A DNA stretch of 64,000 bases from Symbiodinium natans (taxonomy: Eukaryota > Sar > Dinophyceae > Suessiales > Symbiodiniaceae), in assembly GCA_905221605.1 (NCBI GenBank), contig CAJNDS010000380.1, forward strand, positions 812,001-876,000. The letters are read 5' to 3'. Of the stretch, positions 28,356 to 38,778 are shown one piece after another. Both the position numbers and the translations under genes were made by a program. The notes under the pieces are model-generated. The model was not told the DNA's origin, searched no databases, and saw only the letters and a program-made list of their open reading frames with translations. Position 1 is the first letter of the stretch; each line of letters opens with the position of its first letter.

Positions 28356-29085
28356 GCCCAAGGTCTCCAAACTTTGGCTTTTTTGTTTTTTTTGGGACAG
28401 TACAGCATTTTTGCACTTTTTGCCTTAAAAAGATTGTTTTTTTTGGGACAGTACAGCACTTTCGAGGCCTGGGACTGCAAAAACAGCATCTTTGCACTTT
28501 TTGCCTTAAAAAGATGTGTTTTTTTTTGGACAGTACAGCACGTTCGAGGCGGACTGCAAAAACGCTGTATTGTCCAAAAAAGACCCATCTTTTTGAGCAA
28601 AAACAAGCAAAAATACCGTACTGTCCCAAAAAAACCAAAAAAACCAAAGTTTGGAGACCTCTAGGCCCTGGAGGAGCCCAAGGTCTCCAAACTTTGGTTT
28701 TTTGGGTTTTTTTGGGACAGTACAGCATTTTTGCACTTTTTGCCTTAAAAAGATTGGTTTTTTTGGGGCAGTACAGCACTTTCGAGGCCTGGGACTGCAA
28801 AAACGCTGTACTGTCATCACAAAAAACCAATCTTTTTAAGCCAAAACAAGCAAAAATGCCGTACTGTCCCAAAAAAACCAACAAAAACCAAAGTTTGGAG
28901 ACTTCCAGGCCCTGGAGGAGCCCAAGGTCTCCAAACTTTGGTTTTTTTGGATTTTTTTGGGACAGTACAGCATTTTTGCACTTTTTGCCTTAAAAAGATT
29001 GTTTTTTTTGGGACAGTACAGCACTTTCGAGGCCTGGGACTGCAAAAACGCTGTACTGTACCAAAAAAACCAATCTTTTAAGCCG
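28356..29085. repeat. alternating inverted-repeat array, block 2
   Basis: At least three more hairpin units of the type at 27090. Hairpin centres of the first kind recur about 237 bp apart (near 28665 and 28905). ACAGTACAGCA recurs at about 28398, 28448, 28530, 28718, 28770, 28964 and 29015. 28600-28920 is nearly identical to 27160-27470, a segmental copy. Long frames on both strands are repeat-encoded. Confidence 0.85.
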
Positions 29086-29935
29086 ATTCATATTATTTTA
29101 TACAGGAGTCCTATTGGTTCCTATTCATTTAGCAAGGTTCCTTCTCATTTTAAAAGGATCCCTATGAATTATAACCGGTTCTTTGCAATTTGGTAAGGGT
29201 TCCTATTCATTTTAATAGGCTTCCTATTAACTTTTATCGGTTCCGAAAAATATTGGCAGGATTCCTATGAAGTCAATAGAGGATTCCTATTTATTTCTAT
29301 AGGATTCCAATAAAGTTTCATAGGGTTCCTAATTCTTTTAATAAGGCTCCATAATGTAATGAAATTCCTATCAAGTTTAATCAGATGCTTATTCATGTGA
29401 ATGGGATTCGTATTTATTTTAATAGGGATCTCATTCGTTTGAAAGGGATACCGATTGGTTTAGGCTCATATTAAATTTTGTAGGACTCCTACTATTTAGG
29501 GGTTCACACTTGTTTTTATAGGAGTCCCATTGGTTCCTATTAATTTTAGTAGGGGCCCTCTTCAGTTTATTAGGATTGCTATCAAGTATAATTGGGTTCT
29601 ACTTTTTCTAGGGTTCCTATGATTGAAATAGAGGATTCCTGTTTTTCTGTGTATAAGATTCCAATACATTTCCATAGTTTGCCGAATTATTTTACTAAGG
29701 CTCCTACAAATGTAATATGATTCCTATCAATTTAAATAGGATTCTGTCATTTGAATAGGATTCCAATATAATTTTAATAGACTTAAGGGTTCTCATTCCG
29801 ATTAATGGGTTTCCTTTTCATTTTTATAAGATTCCTATTGAAACAAGATGAATCCTATGAACCCAAATAAATTTGATAGGAACGCTATTCACATGCATAG
29901 GATTTCTATTTAAACTCATAGCATGCAATCCACAA
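29085..29935. repeat. AT-rich degenerate palindromic minisatellite
   Basis: About thirty degenerate units, roughly 26-30 bp, around the self-complementary core TTCCTATTCATTTTAATAGG. AT-rich, unlike the rest of the window. Starts right after the inverted-repeat array. Confidence 0.8.
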
Positions 29936-30230
29936 TCTCGAGCAAATTGTTCAGGTCACTTCTGCTGGAGTTTTATGGGAGTTCCTCCCCCCTTTAAAAC
30001 CCACCGCGGGTGGCGGAACGTAGTGTTTTTGTCTGGAAACCATGCTGAAGCGTGGGCGCATGGGGGGGGTAGCATATATATATATATATATATACGTATA
30101 ACATCAGACTCCTTCAAAGTTCCGCTCATAAGCCCTCGGCCTCTGCGCCCGACTTTGCACGGAGGGTGTGGAGCTGTGCGGAGATTGAGCCTTAAGTTAC
30201 GAGTTTGGATCGATGGGGTCAACCCTCCAG

Positions 30231-30269
30231 GTATCCAATGCGCTGGCCCGGCAGATCCACTCCACCGAG
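30231..30269 (+). CDS. coiled-coil micro-exon
   Basis: AG at 30229-30230; reads VSNALARQIHSTE, phase 0-0, GTCGGC donor. 39 nt. Confidence 0.45.
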
Positions 30270-30624
30270 GTCGGCATCCCACTCCACTCAGAAAATCTCA
30301 GGGGGCCTTACGCCCTAGATCCTAGCATTTCGGCACTTCAGGTCCTAAAACGCAAGCACTTAAACCTCTTTCAACCCTCAAACCCTACACCGCAAGCCTC
30401 ACATCTCAAGCACCCTGAGCCACCCTGAGCTCTAAACCCCCAGCTCTAAGCCAGCCTCGATGCCAACAATTCTGGGTTTAGGGCTTGGGGTTTTATTGTG
30501 TAAGGTTTAGGGTTTCGGGTTTAAGGTTTACGGCGGTGAATGCGAGTTTGGGCAAAAGCGTGTTGAGGAGTTTTTTGGGCACTTTCTGCACTTGCGAGGT
30601 TGGTGAGAGGATCATACTCCGTAG

Positions 30625-30704
30625 GTTTTTCAACGAATGGAAGAAGCTGACCAGGAGTGGCGCTTGGCCATCAAGCAGAAGGATGCCTCTCACTTGGACC
30701 TGCG
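30625..30704 (+). CDS. coiled-coil exon
   Basis: AG at 30623-30624; reads VFQRMEEADQEWRLAIKQKD then ASHLDL, leaving two bases before GT at 30705. Clear amphipathic helix. Confidence 0.6.
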
Positions 30705-30852
30705 GTTTGGGTTGCCCTGAGGAGCCTACACAAGCAGCCCTGGATCACCTTAGGTGTTTTTGGATGCTGTTGCAAGCGCACTCGAGCGTGGAACATTTAC
30801 AGGGTCCAGTTCCCAAGCCTACCAGCCCTGGCGAGACAAAAGCTCTTGGTAG

Positions 30853-30926
30853 GGCCAGCCAAACAAGAAGAAGTGGCTCAGAAGAAGGCACTGCAGGCGA
30901 TCCGACAGACCGACACTTCACTGACA
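30853..30926 (+). CDS. coiled-coil exon or terminal exon
   Basis: AG at 30851-30852; frame reads PAKQEEVAQKKALQAIRQTD then TSLT and TGA at 30927. No donor evident before the stop, so it may be a terminal exon of one transcript. Confidence 0.45.
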
Positions 30927-31230
30927 TGACAGAACATGATCGCTGCTGGGCATGTCCTAGCTTACTGTAGCTGTATCATCCTGCACATCCAGGATTGCAC
31001 AACAACAAAGTCTGAGCATGTCTGAGCAGTTCTTTCTTCCGAGGTTAGGGCCTAAGTAGGATGACACAGCGAAGTCCGAGACTTCTGCCCTACCCATCGG
31101 GAATACTCTTGAGTCTTGAGTCTAAGTTGGGTTTAGGAAAAGTGCTCCAACGGCACAGAATCTGAATCAGGTTTTGGGGGGTTTTCAAGAAGGCTTAGGG
31201 CAAAGTCGCCCATCGACCGCTCAGGCACAG

Positions 31231-31303
31231 GTTCAATCTGACCTCGAGCTGCTCAACGCCTCACTGGAGGACGCTACGGCTGCGGACCTTTTGCGAAGCC
31301 AGG
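31231..31303 (+). CDS. coiled-coil exon
   Basis: AG at 31229-31230; reads VQSDLELLNASLEDATAADL then LRSQ. The GT at 31304 is the GGGTTTAGGG repeat itself. Confidence 0.6.
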
Positions 31304-31431
31304 GTTTAGGGTTCAGGGCTTCAGGGTTTTAGGATTGTAGAGAGTTTGGGTCGATCGTTTAGGGTTTATAGGGGTTTAGTCAAGGAGTATGAGGGGTAGG
31401 GTTTTTGCTGTGGTCGACGAGGGGAGGGCAG

Positions 31432-31496
31432 CCTCTTCACATTCACACATGCCACGTACCTGGCTGCGGCAGCTTTGCGGCATTCGGCAGCACATG
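31432..31496 (+). CDS. putative Ala-rich exon
   Basis: AG at 31430-31431; one-base lead then LFTFTHATYLAAAALRHSAA, GT at 31497. Ala-rich helix. Confidence 0.4.
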
Positions 31497-31694
31497 GTGC
31501 CTGCGTCCCCAAGCCCTAAACCTACAGATCCTAAACCCTGAAACTCAAGGTCCTAGACCCTCAGACTAGCTCTAGACGTTTCGACACAATCCTTAACCTC
31601 CTAAACTTCACAACCTCTAAGCCCTGCATTGTTTGCCTTTGCAGTACCTTCAGGGAAACCCCCCAAAACCCCCCAAAGCATGGAACCCTATCAG

Positions 31695-31765
31695 TGTTGA
31701 ATCCCAAAGCCCTGAGGACGTGCGTGAGAAGCTGCTCACTTCCCAGGCCCGAGAGCTCTTCGGAG
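31695..31765 (+). CDS. coiled-coil exon
   Basis: AG at 31693-31694; one-base lead then VESQSPEDVREKLLTSQARE and LFG, GT at 31766. Good charged helix. Confidence 0.55.
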
Positions 31766-31978
31766 GTTGGAGGTTGAGGGTTTAGGGTTTATGGGGTTTA
31801 AACTTATAAGGGTGGCCCTTCTAAGTCTCCTCTGAGATCCCGCTGTATTCCTTGATGGTCCTCACTGGGAAGCCCTTTTGACTTAGTAAGTTGGGTTATG
31901 GGGATTCGTATAGGGGTTTCTAGGGGAGACTAAGTAGACTTGCGAAGTCGAAAGAGCTTCTAATATCAGTACTTTCAG

Positions 31979-32023
31979 GTTGCTTCAGTCATTTCAGCAG
32001 CTCGACAATGACATCTGCGTCAC
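31979..32023 (+). CDS. coiled-coil micro-exon
   Basis: AG at 31977-31978 after CTTT; one-base lead then LLQSFQQLDNDICV, GTAGCT donor at 32024. Confidence 0.5.
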
Positions 32024-32465
32024 GTAGCTCTTTTTGTGCTTAGTAGAAATCAAAGCGGTCTCAGCTTTGGTCGACGTAATCTCTGTTTGTTGATTACCTT
32101 GTGCTGCGATTCTGGGCAAAGCACCTCATAGGACGGACCCTAGTTTCCATGCAGGGCACACCATGATTTCGTTAAGATGTCTTCCCTAAATCGTTAAATC
32201 CCTACGGCTCCCCAAGCCCGAAGACTTGTATGTTTCCAGCTGTCTTCGCTAGCGAAGCGGAGGGAACTTCTCGACATTTTCAGGGGCTCCTATTCAGCAC
32301 AGCTTTGATGTCAGTTGGTTCTAGCCAATGAACGGTAGACCAAAACAATGCTCAACACAACTATCGGGTTCAAGAAGCGCTCAACCCCAACCCCAAACCC
32401 TTAACCCTCAACCCTAAACCCTAAACCCTAAGCCCCAAACCCTAGAACCCTAAGCCCTGAACCAG

Positions 32466-32526
32466 ACGTTGGGCCCCCTTGAGAGCAAAAAAGGCGGAGC
32501 TGCGGGTGCGGCTCACGGCGCTGGAA
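32466..32526 (+). CDS. coiled-coil exon
   Basis: AG at 32464-32465; reads RWAPLRAKKAELRVRLTALE to GT at 32527; the frame stays open to about 32580, so the donor could be later. Confidence 0.5.
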
Positions 32527-32772
32527 GTTCCGGGGAGAGCCGCGCGAGCCCCAAGGGGGGAGGGTCCATGGTGGTCTTTTTTCGGGTTTATACGGTTGAG
32601 GGTTTATAAGGTTCAGGGCTTAGGGTTTGTAAGGGTTTAGGGTTTATAGGGTTTATGAGGTTTAGGGTTTCGAGTTTTTGAAATCCGAAGCCTTATGCCC
32701 GAAGTCAGCTTGCGGGGCAGATGGCTAAGGGGTGGGGTTCCGAAACCCGAAGCAAAAAAAGCCTGTAAACAG

Positions 32773-32817
32773 GTTCGCTGCGGACAGCGTGGGTGCTCCT
32801 CACCGCCTCGTCTTCCT
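32773..32817 (+). CDS. putative micro-exon
   Basis: CAG acceptor at 32770-32772 and GTGAAG donor at 32818. Two frames are open (FAADSVGAPHRLVF or SLRTAWVLLTASS); I cannot choose. Confidence 0.4.
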
Positions 32818-32981
32818 GTGAAGTCTCCATACCCCCTCAGCTAACGAATACACCCTTGTTTCAAAAGAGGACCGCTCTATGTTGTGAAAGGCATATTCAC
32901 GAATACAAAAGAGGTATTGGGCCCTGAACTTCATATACCCTAAACCTCAGTCCTAAAGCTTGGGTCGTCCGCCCGCCCCAG

Positions 32982-33043
32982 GCGGAGGCGACAGGCCGGG
33001 CAGAGCTCGGCGACGGCTTTGCGGCTCAGGCCAGCCGGGCGCC
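32982..33043 (+). CDS. putative exon, helix-rich
   Basis: AG at 32980-32981; reads AEATGRAELGDGFAAQASRA, two bases over, GTGAAG donor at 33044. Confidence 0.5.
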
Positions 33044-33436
33044 GTGAAGACGTCGAAAGAGAGCACAGCACCCCTTTGTAAATGAAGGCAGTATGTCTTG
33101 CATGAATCCTAGGGGGTCCCTAGTATGATTTAAGGCAAGTCGGTTCGTCGAATAGGTATGGATTTCTCTCGGTATAGTGGCATTGTAGGATTTAGTGGGA
33201 GACAGAGGGTTCCCCAAATGGCCAATCTGCGGTTTGTTTCACGATGTTTGCGTTTTGGCGTGTGGCCAGGCACAGTGCTTTTCTGGTAGCCGAGAAGTGT
33301 GGAGTTTAAGCTTAGGGCATGTGCAAATCCGAGTCTGCAGGGGCAGTCGATGTTTGTGGGCCTTTTGGCATTTTTCTTTGTAACCCGACAGAGATTTTGG
33401 GGTAAACGGGTTTCCTGGCCACCTCTTGGACTTCAG

Positions 33437-33479
33437 GAGGTGGACTTCCTGAAGCAGCACCTGAGCCGACTTCAGCAAG
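33437..33479 (+). CDS. coiled-coil micro-exon (joins 33600)
   Basis: CAG acceptor; reads EVDFLKQHLSRLQQ plus one base, GTGCGG donor at 33480. Joins in phase to the exon at 33600 (GGC formed across the junction). Confidence 0.6.
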
Positions 33480-33599
33480 GTGCGGCTTCTGTGCCTGCGC
33501 ACGCGGTGCGCGGCGGATAGACACCTCCTCACCTGGCAGTCTTCACGATTGCTACGCTGAGTTCTAAACCCTTTCCACTGCTCTTTCTACTTTCTTCAG

Positions 33600-33662
33600 G
33601 CTCCGTGCAGAGCGGAGCAGCTCTGTCGGAGATACAGGCCCGCTTGGAAGGCCAGCTTTGGG
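33600..33662 (+). CDS. coiled-coil exon
   Basis: Acceptor TTTCTTCAG with a pyrimidine tract, unusual here; reads (G)SVQSGAALSEIQARLEGQL, GT at 33663. The 120-nt intron before it has no telomeric repeat. Confidence 0.6.
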
Positions 33663-34069
33663 GTTCGTCTTCAGGGTTTTCGGCCCTACTCGTATGTTGG
33701 GGTCGGGTTAGACGGCGAAATTGTGCCTTGAATGTGGCAGGGTATTTACCATTTCTTAAAGGTACAGGGTTGCTCTAGGGAGGGTCTTGCAGAAAGTAGC
33801 GCACAGACTGAAGAAGCTCAAGTGAATTCGTTGCACCGCGCCCTGTGAAGGCGGCCCAGCCCGCCCAACCCAACTCCTTCACATTCATGTGGTGCTTTCT
33901 CTAAATTATTGTCCCCTTTGGGGTCCTTATTATGAGGCGGCCCCTCTTATCCATACAGGCTGCCAACAAAAAGGACCATAATTTAGAGATCTGACCATGT
34001 AGGGATGAGGATGCTTCGATTCCTTAAGTCGGGGGCATTGGGGCTCTCCATGCTCTGTTTGCCTCTCAG

Positions 34070-34188
34070 CTTCGGGGCCGAAGCCCCACGCACGCCGTTG
34101 GCCCCGTCTTCCCGCCCCCCCGAAGCCAGAGCCCTGTTGCGTCGGGAGGGGAAACGGCCGCGCGCGCCGCAGCCGAGGGCTTAGACCG
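34070..34188 (+). CDS. putative exon, Pro-rich then helical
   Basis: AG at 34068-34069 and GT at 34189. One frame reads LRGRSPTHAVGPVFPPPRSQ then SPVASGGETAARAAAEGLD; a second frame, in phase with the exon at 33600, is also open. Frame choice is unresolved. Confidence 0.45.
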
Positions 34189-34634
34189 GTGGCGGTGTTT
34201 TCGCCGTTTTGTTTTGAGGGTTCAATGGCTTTAGGACTTTGGGTGTTAAGGGTTTTGGATTCGACTGCCTTGTGTGGGTGGGGTTTCGGGAGGCAAGATT
34301 TGTTTCGTTTTTGGTTCCTGTTTCGGTTTGGCGGGTTGGGCTGCTGAAGACGAGATGCAGCAGCCAGCTGGTGCCCATTGTGCCCTGTGCTTCAAGTTGG
34401 GGATAGGGTTTGAGGCTTGCAGCTTAGGCGACTTGTGCATGGGTTCACGCCTTTTTCTTGCTGTCTGAGGAGATGCAGGATCGGAGAGAGAGAGAGAGAG
34501 TCCCAGGGTTATGTCCTGAACTTTCCTGAGCCCGGCTTAGGGTTTAGAGCTCTACTCCAACTCGGGCTCTGAGCTTAACCCGACGCGCCCTGAGCCCCGA
34601 AAACCTTGAATCAGGGTTCATGGGGTGTCCCCAG

Positions 34635-34692
34635 GCGCAGCAAGAGCAGACCGCCCGCATGGAAGCATTGAGCCAGGAGATTCTGCCTGCAC
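34635..34692 (+). CDS. coiled-coil exon
   Basis: CCCCAG acceptor; reads AQQEQTARMEALSQEILPA plus one base, GTGCTT donor at 34693. Confidence 0.6.
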
Positions 34693-34792
34693 GTGCTTGC
34701 GGTTTTGTGGGGCGTGAGGCTTTGGGGCTTAGGTTTGACCCTGAACAAACCAGTCCCGTGTGTAGTGACGCAGAGCACTTTGTGTTTCGGTC

Positions 34793-34855
34793 CCCACTGC
34801 GCTTACGCCCACTGCGCTTACGCCCACTGCGCTTACGCCCACTGCGCTTACGCCC
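34793..34855. repeat. 15-bp minisatellite, four copies
   Basis: CCCACTGCGCTTACG repeated four times without change; lies in the putative intron after 34692. It is translatable in several frames but looks intronic. Confidence 0.85.
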
Positions 34856-35028
34856 AGTATGCTGAACCCTTGCGGCAGCATGTCCGTCGGAAGCATATGC
34901 TGTCCTTTCTTGCGCAAGACCCATCAAGACCGTAAACCCAGAGCGACCCCGACCCAAAGTTATCCTAAACCCGAAATCCTAAATTCTCACACTAACCCCA
35001 ACATCCTAAACCCTGCTGTAAGCCCTAG

Positions 35029-35091
35029 AGAGGCTCTTGGCTTCTCGCGGGCGCTGATGGCTCAATCCATCGCGCAGCGGGTCGAGGCTTT
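35029..35091 (+). CDS. putative helical exon
   Basis: AG at 35027-35028; one-base lead then EALGFSRALMAQSIAQRVEA, GT at 35092. Amphipathic helix. Confidence 0.5.
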
Positions 35092-35923
35092 GTTTCCTGT
35101 TTCGGGTTTAGGGTTCAAGGAGTTTGGGGTTGGACCCAACCCTAAACCCCAAACTCTGTTTGGGAGTTTGTGGTTTGGGAATTTGGGTTTCGGGATCTTG
35201 GGACTCGGTTCAGGCTTCAGTTTCTTTTTGGGGGTGTTGGAGTTGGGTTTACGGCTTACTTAAGTCGTTTGGATCTAGGAGGCCCGATCACCCCGAACCA
35301 ATCCTGAATCATGGGGTCCTGTGTGCGAGAACAGTCTGTCACATGGTCGCATGGTTCAAGTGTCACACGTGCGCCCATGTTTCGGCACCGCGACAGCAGG
35401 GTCCCACCGCGAGGGTGGTCACTTCTTTTTTCAGAATTGCGACTCAGACGAGACCCCATAAGTGTGGGGAAGCGCCCAGCTCGCCATGTTCTGCAGGGCT
35501 CTTGCTGGCCCGGTCTCCCGCCTTTTAGACACTAATGTGTACTTGACAAGAAGACCGTAACAATAAAAACCGAACTACAACAGCGGTTGTAAGAAGAAAA
35601 AGGGGAACAAGACGAGGAATGAAGAGGCAAAGAAGAACAACAAAGTACAAAGGGGAGCATGCCGCTCGGCTGAATGATCCTGCACAATGTTTTGGGAATA
35701 AGTGAAGACCCTGCGAGGCACAACGTGACGATGAAGAGTATATAAACGAGGTTCTGGGATGCTTTCTATAATCCTGTAAGGGACTAAGCCCTAAGGCTAT
35801 TTTCTCCCTCCTTCACCCTAAACCCTAAGCCCTGCAGATCCCGAAGCCCTAAACCGTAAACCCTAAACCCTAAACCCTGACCTCTCCTTATTCCCGACTT
35901 TCTCACCGGTGAGCTCTTGAAAG

Positions 35924-35991
35924 GCGCTGGAAGAGCGCATGGGCATGGAGCGCAAGGAGCTCTTTGCCTCAGCCTTGTTCAGAGAGCTGCG
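35924..35991 (+). CDS. coiled-coil exon
   Basis: AAAG acceptor at 35920-35923; reads ALEERMGMERKELFASALFR then EL, two bases over, GTAGGG donor. Confidence 0.6.
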
Positions 35992-36230
35992 GTAGGGTTT
36001 CAGGGTCCAGGGCTTCGGGTTTTTCAGTTTGTGGTTCTGTCTTATTGTGGAGACCGGAAGTGCCCCCCCACCCCCCCTTGGTGCGATGATCTGAGGTCGT
36101 GTGGGTTTGGCAGTTTAAGTTTGAGTGTTTTGAGGAAACCCTAAACCCGAAGCCCACAATCCTAAACGCCAAACCCTCAACCCAAACCCAAAACCCTAAC
36201 GACCCTATGTAGGGTTTTGCATGGCCAAAG

Positions 36231-36275
36231 GCCCGGCACTCGCGTCTGCGCGACGAAGTGGCGACCGAGGGCCAG
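36231..36275 (+). CDS. coiled-coil micro-exon
   Basis: AAAG acceptor; reads ARHSRLRDEVATEGQ, phase 0-0, GTGCAT donor. Confidence 0.55.
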
Positions 36276-36424
36276 GTGCATAAAGGGACTCTACCCAGAT
36301 CCAGGCCCTCAACCCTAAACCCCTAAACTCTAGATATCCCATACCTCGGTTTGGGTTAGGGTTTGGGGTTTACGGCTTAGGGCTTAGGGCCTTAGGGTTT
36401 AGGGTTTAGGCTTCTTCTCCTTAG

Positions 36425-36504
36425 CCTTGATGGCTGCGGCTTGGCAGGGAACCACGCAGCTCCAACGTCGAGTCAGACAACTTTTCCACTGTTTTCGATC
36501 TTCA
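36425..36504 (+). CDS. putative exon (joins 37687)
   Basis: AG at 36423-36424; two-base lead then LMAAAWQGTTQLQRRVRQLF and HCFRSS, phase 0 at GTACGA. First of a five-exon phase-consistent chain (36425, 37687, 38174, 38409, 38746). Confidence 0.6.
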
Positions 36505-36759
36505 GTACGAGTACTACTGTATTGTTATTAGTATGATCATCATGACTAATTGCTAAAGGCACAATTCTCCTTTGCGGGCTTCAGGGGTTCAGAGTCTAGG
36601 ACCTGGAACCCAGAGCAGGAGAGCAGGCCCTTACTCCCACTTTTTTAAGGGTTTAGGTTCCTGTCCTTATAAGCCCCTTCAAGCCAAAAAAGGGTACCCC
36701 GTTTTATTCCCAGGTTACTCTTGGGTCTGGGAGTTTGGGCTTGAGGGCCTTGGGGTCTA

Positions 36760-36859
36760 CTTGCAAGGTCATGGGTAGTTATAAGTAGGGTTATAAGCAT
36801 GGTAACTATGCTTATAATCCTACTTAGGGCACTTCTACCCTACTTATAACTCATCAATG
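36760..36859. repeat. MITE-like inverted repeat, family B copy 3
   Basis: CATGGGTAGTTATAAGTAGG on the left faces CCCTACTTATAACTCAT on the right; the interior also folds (GCATGGTAACTATGC). Lies in the intron after 36504. Confidence 0.7.
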
Positions 36860-37128
36860 CCCTAAACCTTAAACCATCTAAACCCTAAACCCTAAACCCT
36901 AAACCCTAAACCGCTTTAGGGTTCAGAGTTTTTTTTTTTGGGGGGGGGGGTTTCGGGTTGCGCTTTGCGGGCCAGGAGGGCAGCGCTCGGCTTCAAGAAG
37001 TGTCCGGCAGGCCATTCCGTGAAACCCTACATGGGGGATCATGGGCTTGGGGTTTAGGGTTTAGGGTTGAGGGTTTAGGGTTTTGGGTTTTGGGTTTTGG
37101 GGTTTAGGGCTGAGGGTTGTAAGAGGGG

Positions 37129-37209
37129 TTGCATGTACCCTACTTAGGGTTATAAAAGTAGAGTTGACGCACTTATGTCCCTACTTAGAACTGCCCATGA
37201 ACCCGCAAG
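37129..37209. repeat. MITE-like inverted repeat, family B copy 4
   Basis: Ends with GTCCCTACTTAGAACTGCCC and ATGAACCCGCAAG; the left end TTGCATGTACCCTACTTAG is rearranged. Two family B copies in one intron. Confidence 0.5.
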
Positions 37210-37599
37210 CAATGAGGGGTTGAGGGTTCAGAGGTTGAGGGTTGAGGGGGTCTGCTAAAGTTCACCCGAGCCCTCAACCCCTGCCGAAACCTTGAACCCT
37301 AAACAGCCCAAACCCTAACGGCCTAAACCCTTACAGCCTGAGCCTTAAAACCCTTAAGCCCCTAAAACCCCCCAAACCCCTAAACTCCAAGTCTGAGGTT
37401 GGAATTATGGGCCATTAGGGTTTAGGGTTTAGGGTTACTATGGCCCCTTACCCTTGTTTATAGGGATCCGAAGTATGGGGCCTGGGTTGTTTTTGGCAAG
37501 CCCCGAAGCCAAACCCTAAAGTACTAAAGCCCAGAAGCCCAACACCCTCCGACTCCAAAAGTTGAAGGCCCTAGGGCTTCAGGGTTATGGTTTAGGGCC

Positions 37600-37682
37600 C
37601 CTAAACCCTAAACCCTAGCCCTAAACCCTAAACCCTAAACCCTAAACCCTAAACCCTAAACCCTAAACCCTAAACCCTAAAC
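37600..37682. repeat. telomeric array, CCCTAAA
   Basis: About eleven CCCTAAA units, ending CCCTAAACCAAG, which serves as acceptor for the exon at 37687. Confidence 0.9.
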
Positions 37683-37686
37683 CAAG

Positions 37687-37793
37687 AGGCTCCAGGGCGC
37701 CGTCGAGTCGCTGGAGAAGCGCTGCCAGTCGCTGGAAGCCACCAGGGAGGAGATCCAGCTCCGACTGGCGGATGTGCAGTGGCCCTGGCAACG
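37687..37793 (+). CDS. coiled-coil exon, 107 nt
   Basis: Reads RLQGAVESLEKRCQSLEATR, EEIQLRLADVQ, WPWQ, two bases over, before a GT formed by GGTTTAGGG. Strong heptads. In phase with 36425 upstream and 38174 downstream. Confidence 0.7.
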
Positions 37794-38173
37794 GTTTAGG
37801 GTCTTTTGGGGGTTTGGGATTTTGGGGTTTTGGGGTTTTTGGGTTCCCCAACCCTAGAAGCCTAATCTAAGCCCTCCGCAACCCTAGAAGCCTCAGACCT
37901 AAAGACTTGAGGCCTAAGCCAAACACACTGCTCGCCTGCTTGTGGGGCAGGTATAGAGGGCCATCCCTCTGTTTCTGCGATGCTCCTACACACCCTGACC
38001 TTGGAAACCCTAAACCGTCAGTCCTAAACCCGAAACCCTATACCCCAAGTCCAAAACCCTAAGACCTAAGCCCTCAGCCCCAAACCCTAAGTCCCAAACC
38101 CTAAGCCCCTAAACTCCTAAACCCCAAGCCATAAAACCCTAAGTCCAGACTGCCATGGCAGGAAATCTGGCAG

Positions 38174-38237
38174 GGGCGACCTGGATGGCCTCAAGGCTGC
38201 CCTGGTGTCCACCATGCGGAAGTCCCAGGACGAGCGG
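38174..38237 (+). CDS. coiled-coil exon
   Basis: GCAG acceptor; one base completes Arg, then GDLDGLKAALVSTMRKSQDE R, phase 0, GTTGGC donor. In phase on both sides. Confidence 0.7.
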
Positions 38238-38408
38238 GTTGGCCGTGGGTTTCTGGTCCTTCAAATCCTACACCCTCTTCTTCCCCCCTGAAGCTTGAGG
38301 TTTTAGAGGTTTTTCGCAGGGGGGTTCAGAAGCTCAGGGGCAGGGGCCCTATACCCTAAGCCCTACACCTCCCCTCTCCCCTGAACCCGCCATGCTGGCC
38401 CGACGCAG

Positions 38409-38477
38409 GAGCAGTTCGAGCGCCAGGCCGAGGCGCTTCAGAAGATGCGCGCCGAGGCGCAGCTGGAGTCTCGCAGG
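38409..38477 (+). CDS. coiled-coil exon
   Basis: GACGCAG acceptor; reads EQFERQAEALQKMRAEAQLE then SRR, phase 0-0, GT from GGGTTTAGGG. Confidence 0.7.
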
Positions 38478-38745
38478 GTTTAGGGCTTGAAGGGTTTGAA
38501 GGGCGTTTAGGGTTAAAGGGTTTTGGGGTTTAGGGCTGCTGCTAGGGTCTTTCGGAGGGTTCTGGGGTTAGAGTTTAGGGTTTAGGGGGTCAGCAGGCCT
38601 TAAACAATAGCCAGGGGTCTTTTCAAAATATGAGATTTCCTTAGTTAGGGGCATTGGCACTCTGAGTCAATTAACTAATCTGCTTTGAAGCCAGTAAGCT
38701 ATCTTGGGGTAGCGGAAGCCCTGTGCTGCGGATGTGACTTTGCAG

Positions 38746-38778
38746 ATGGACGCTGGCCTGCGACACATGAGAGACATG
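38746..38778 (+). CDS. micro-exon, 33 nt
   Basis: TTGCAG acceptor; reads MDAGLRHMRDM, phase 0-0, GTGCCT donor. In phase after 38409-38477. Confidence 0.5.

Noticed and set aside
27159-29045. Long open frames on both strands (up to 194 codons)
   Set aside because: Encoded by the inverted-repeat array; the same words (KKTK, FGTVQ, LGQY) recur in every unit and on both strands.
34793-34855. CRISPR-like spaced repeats
   Set aside because: The four 15-mers are directly adjacent with no spacers, and the genome is eukaryotic.
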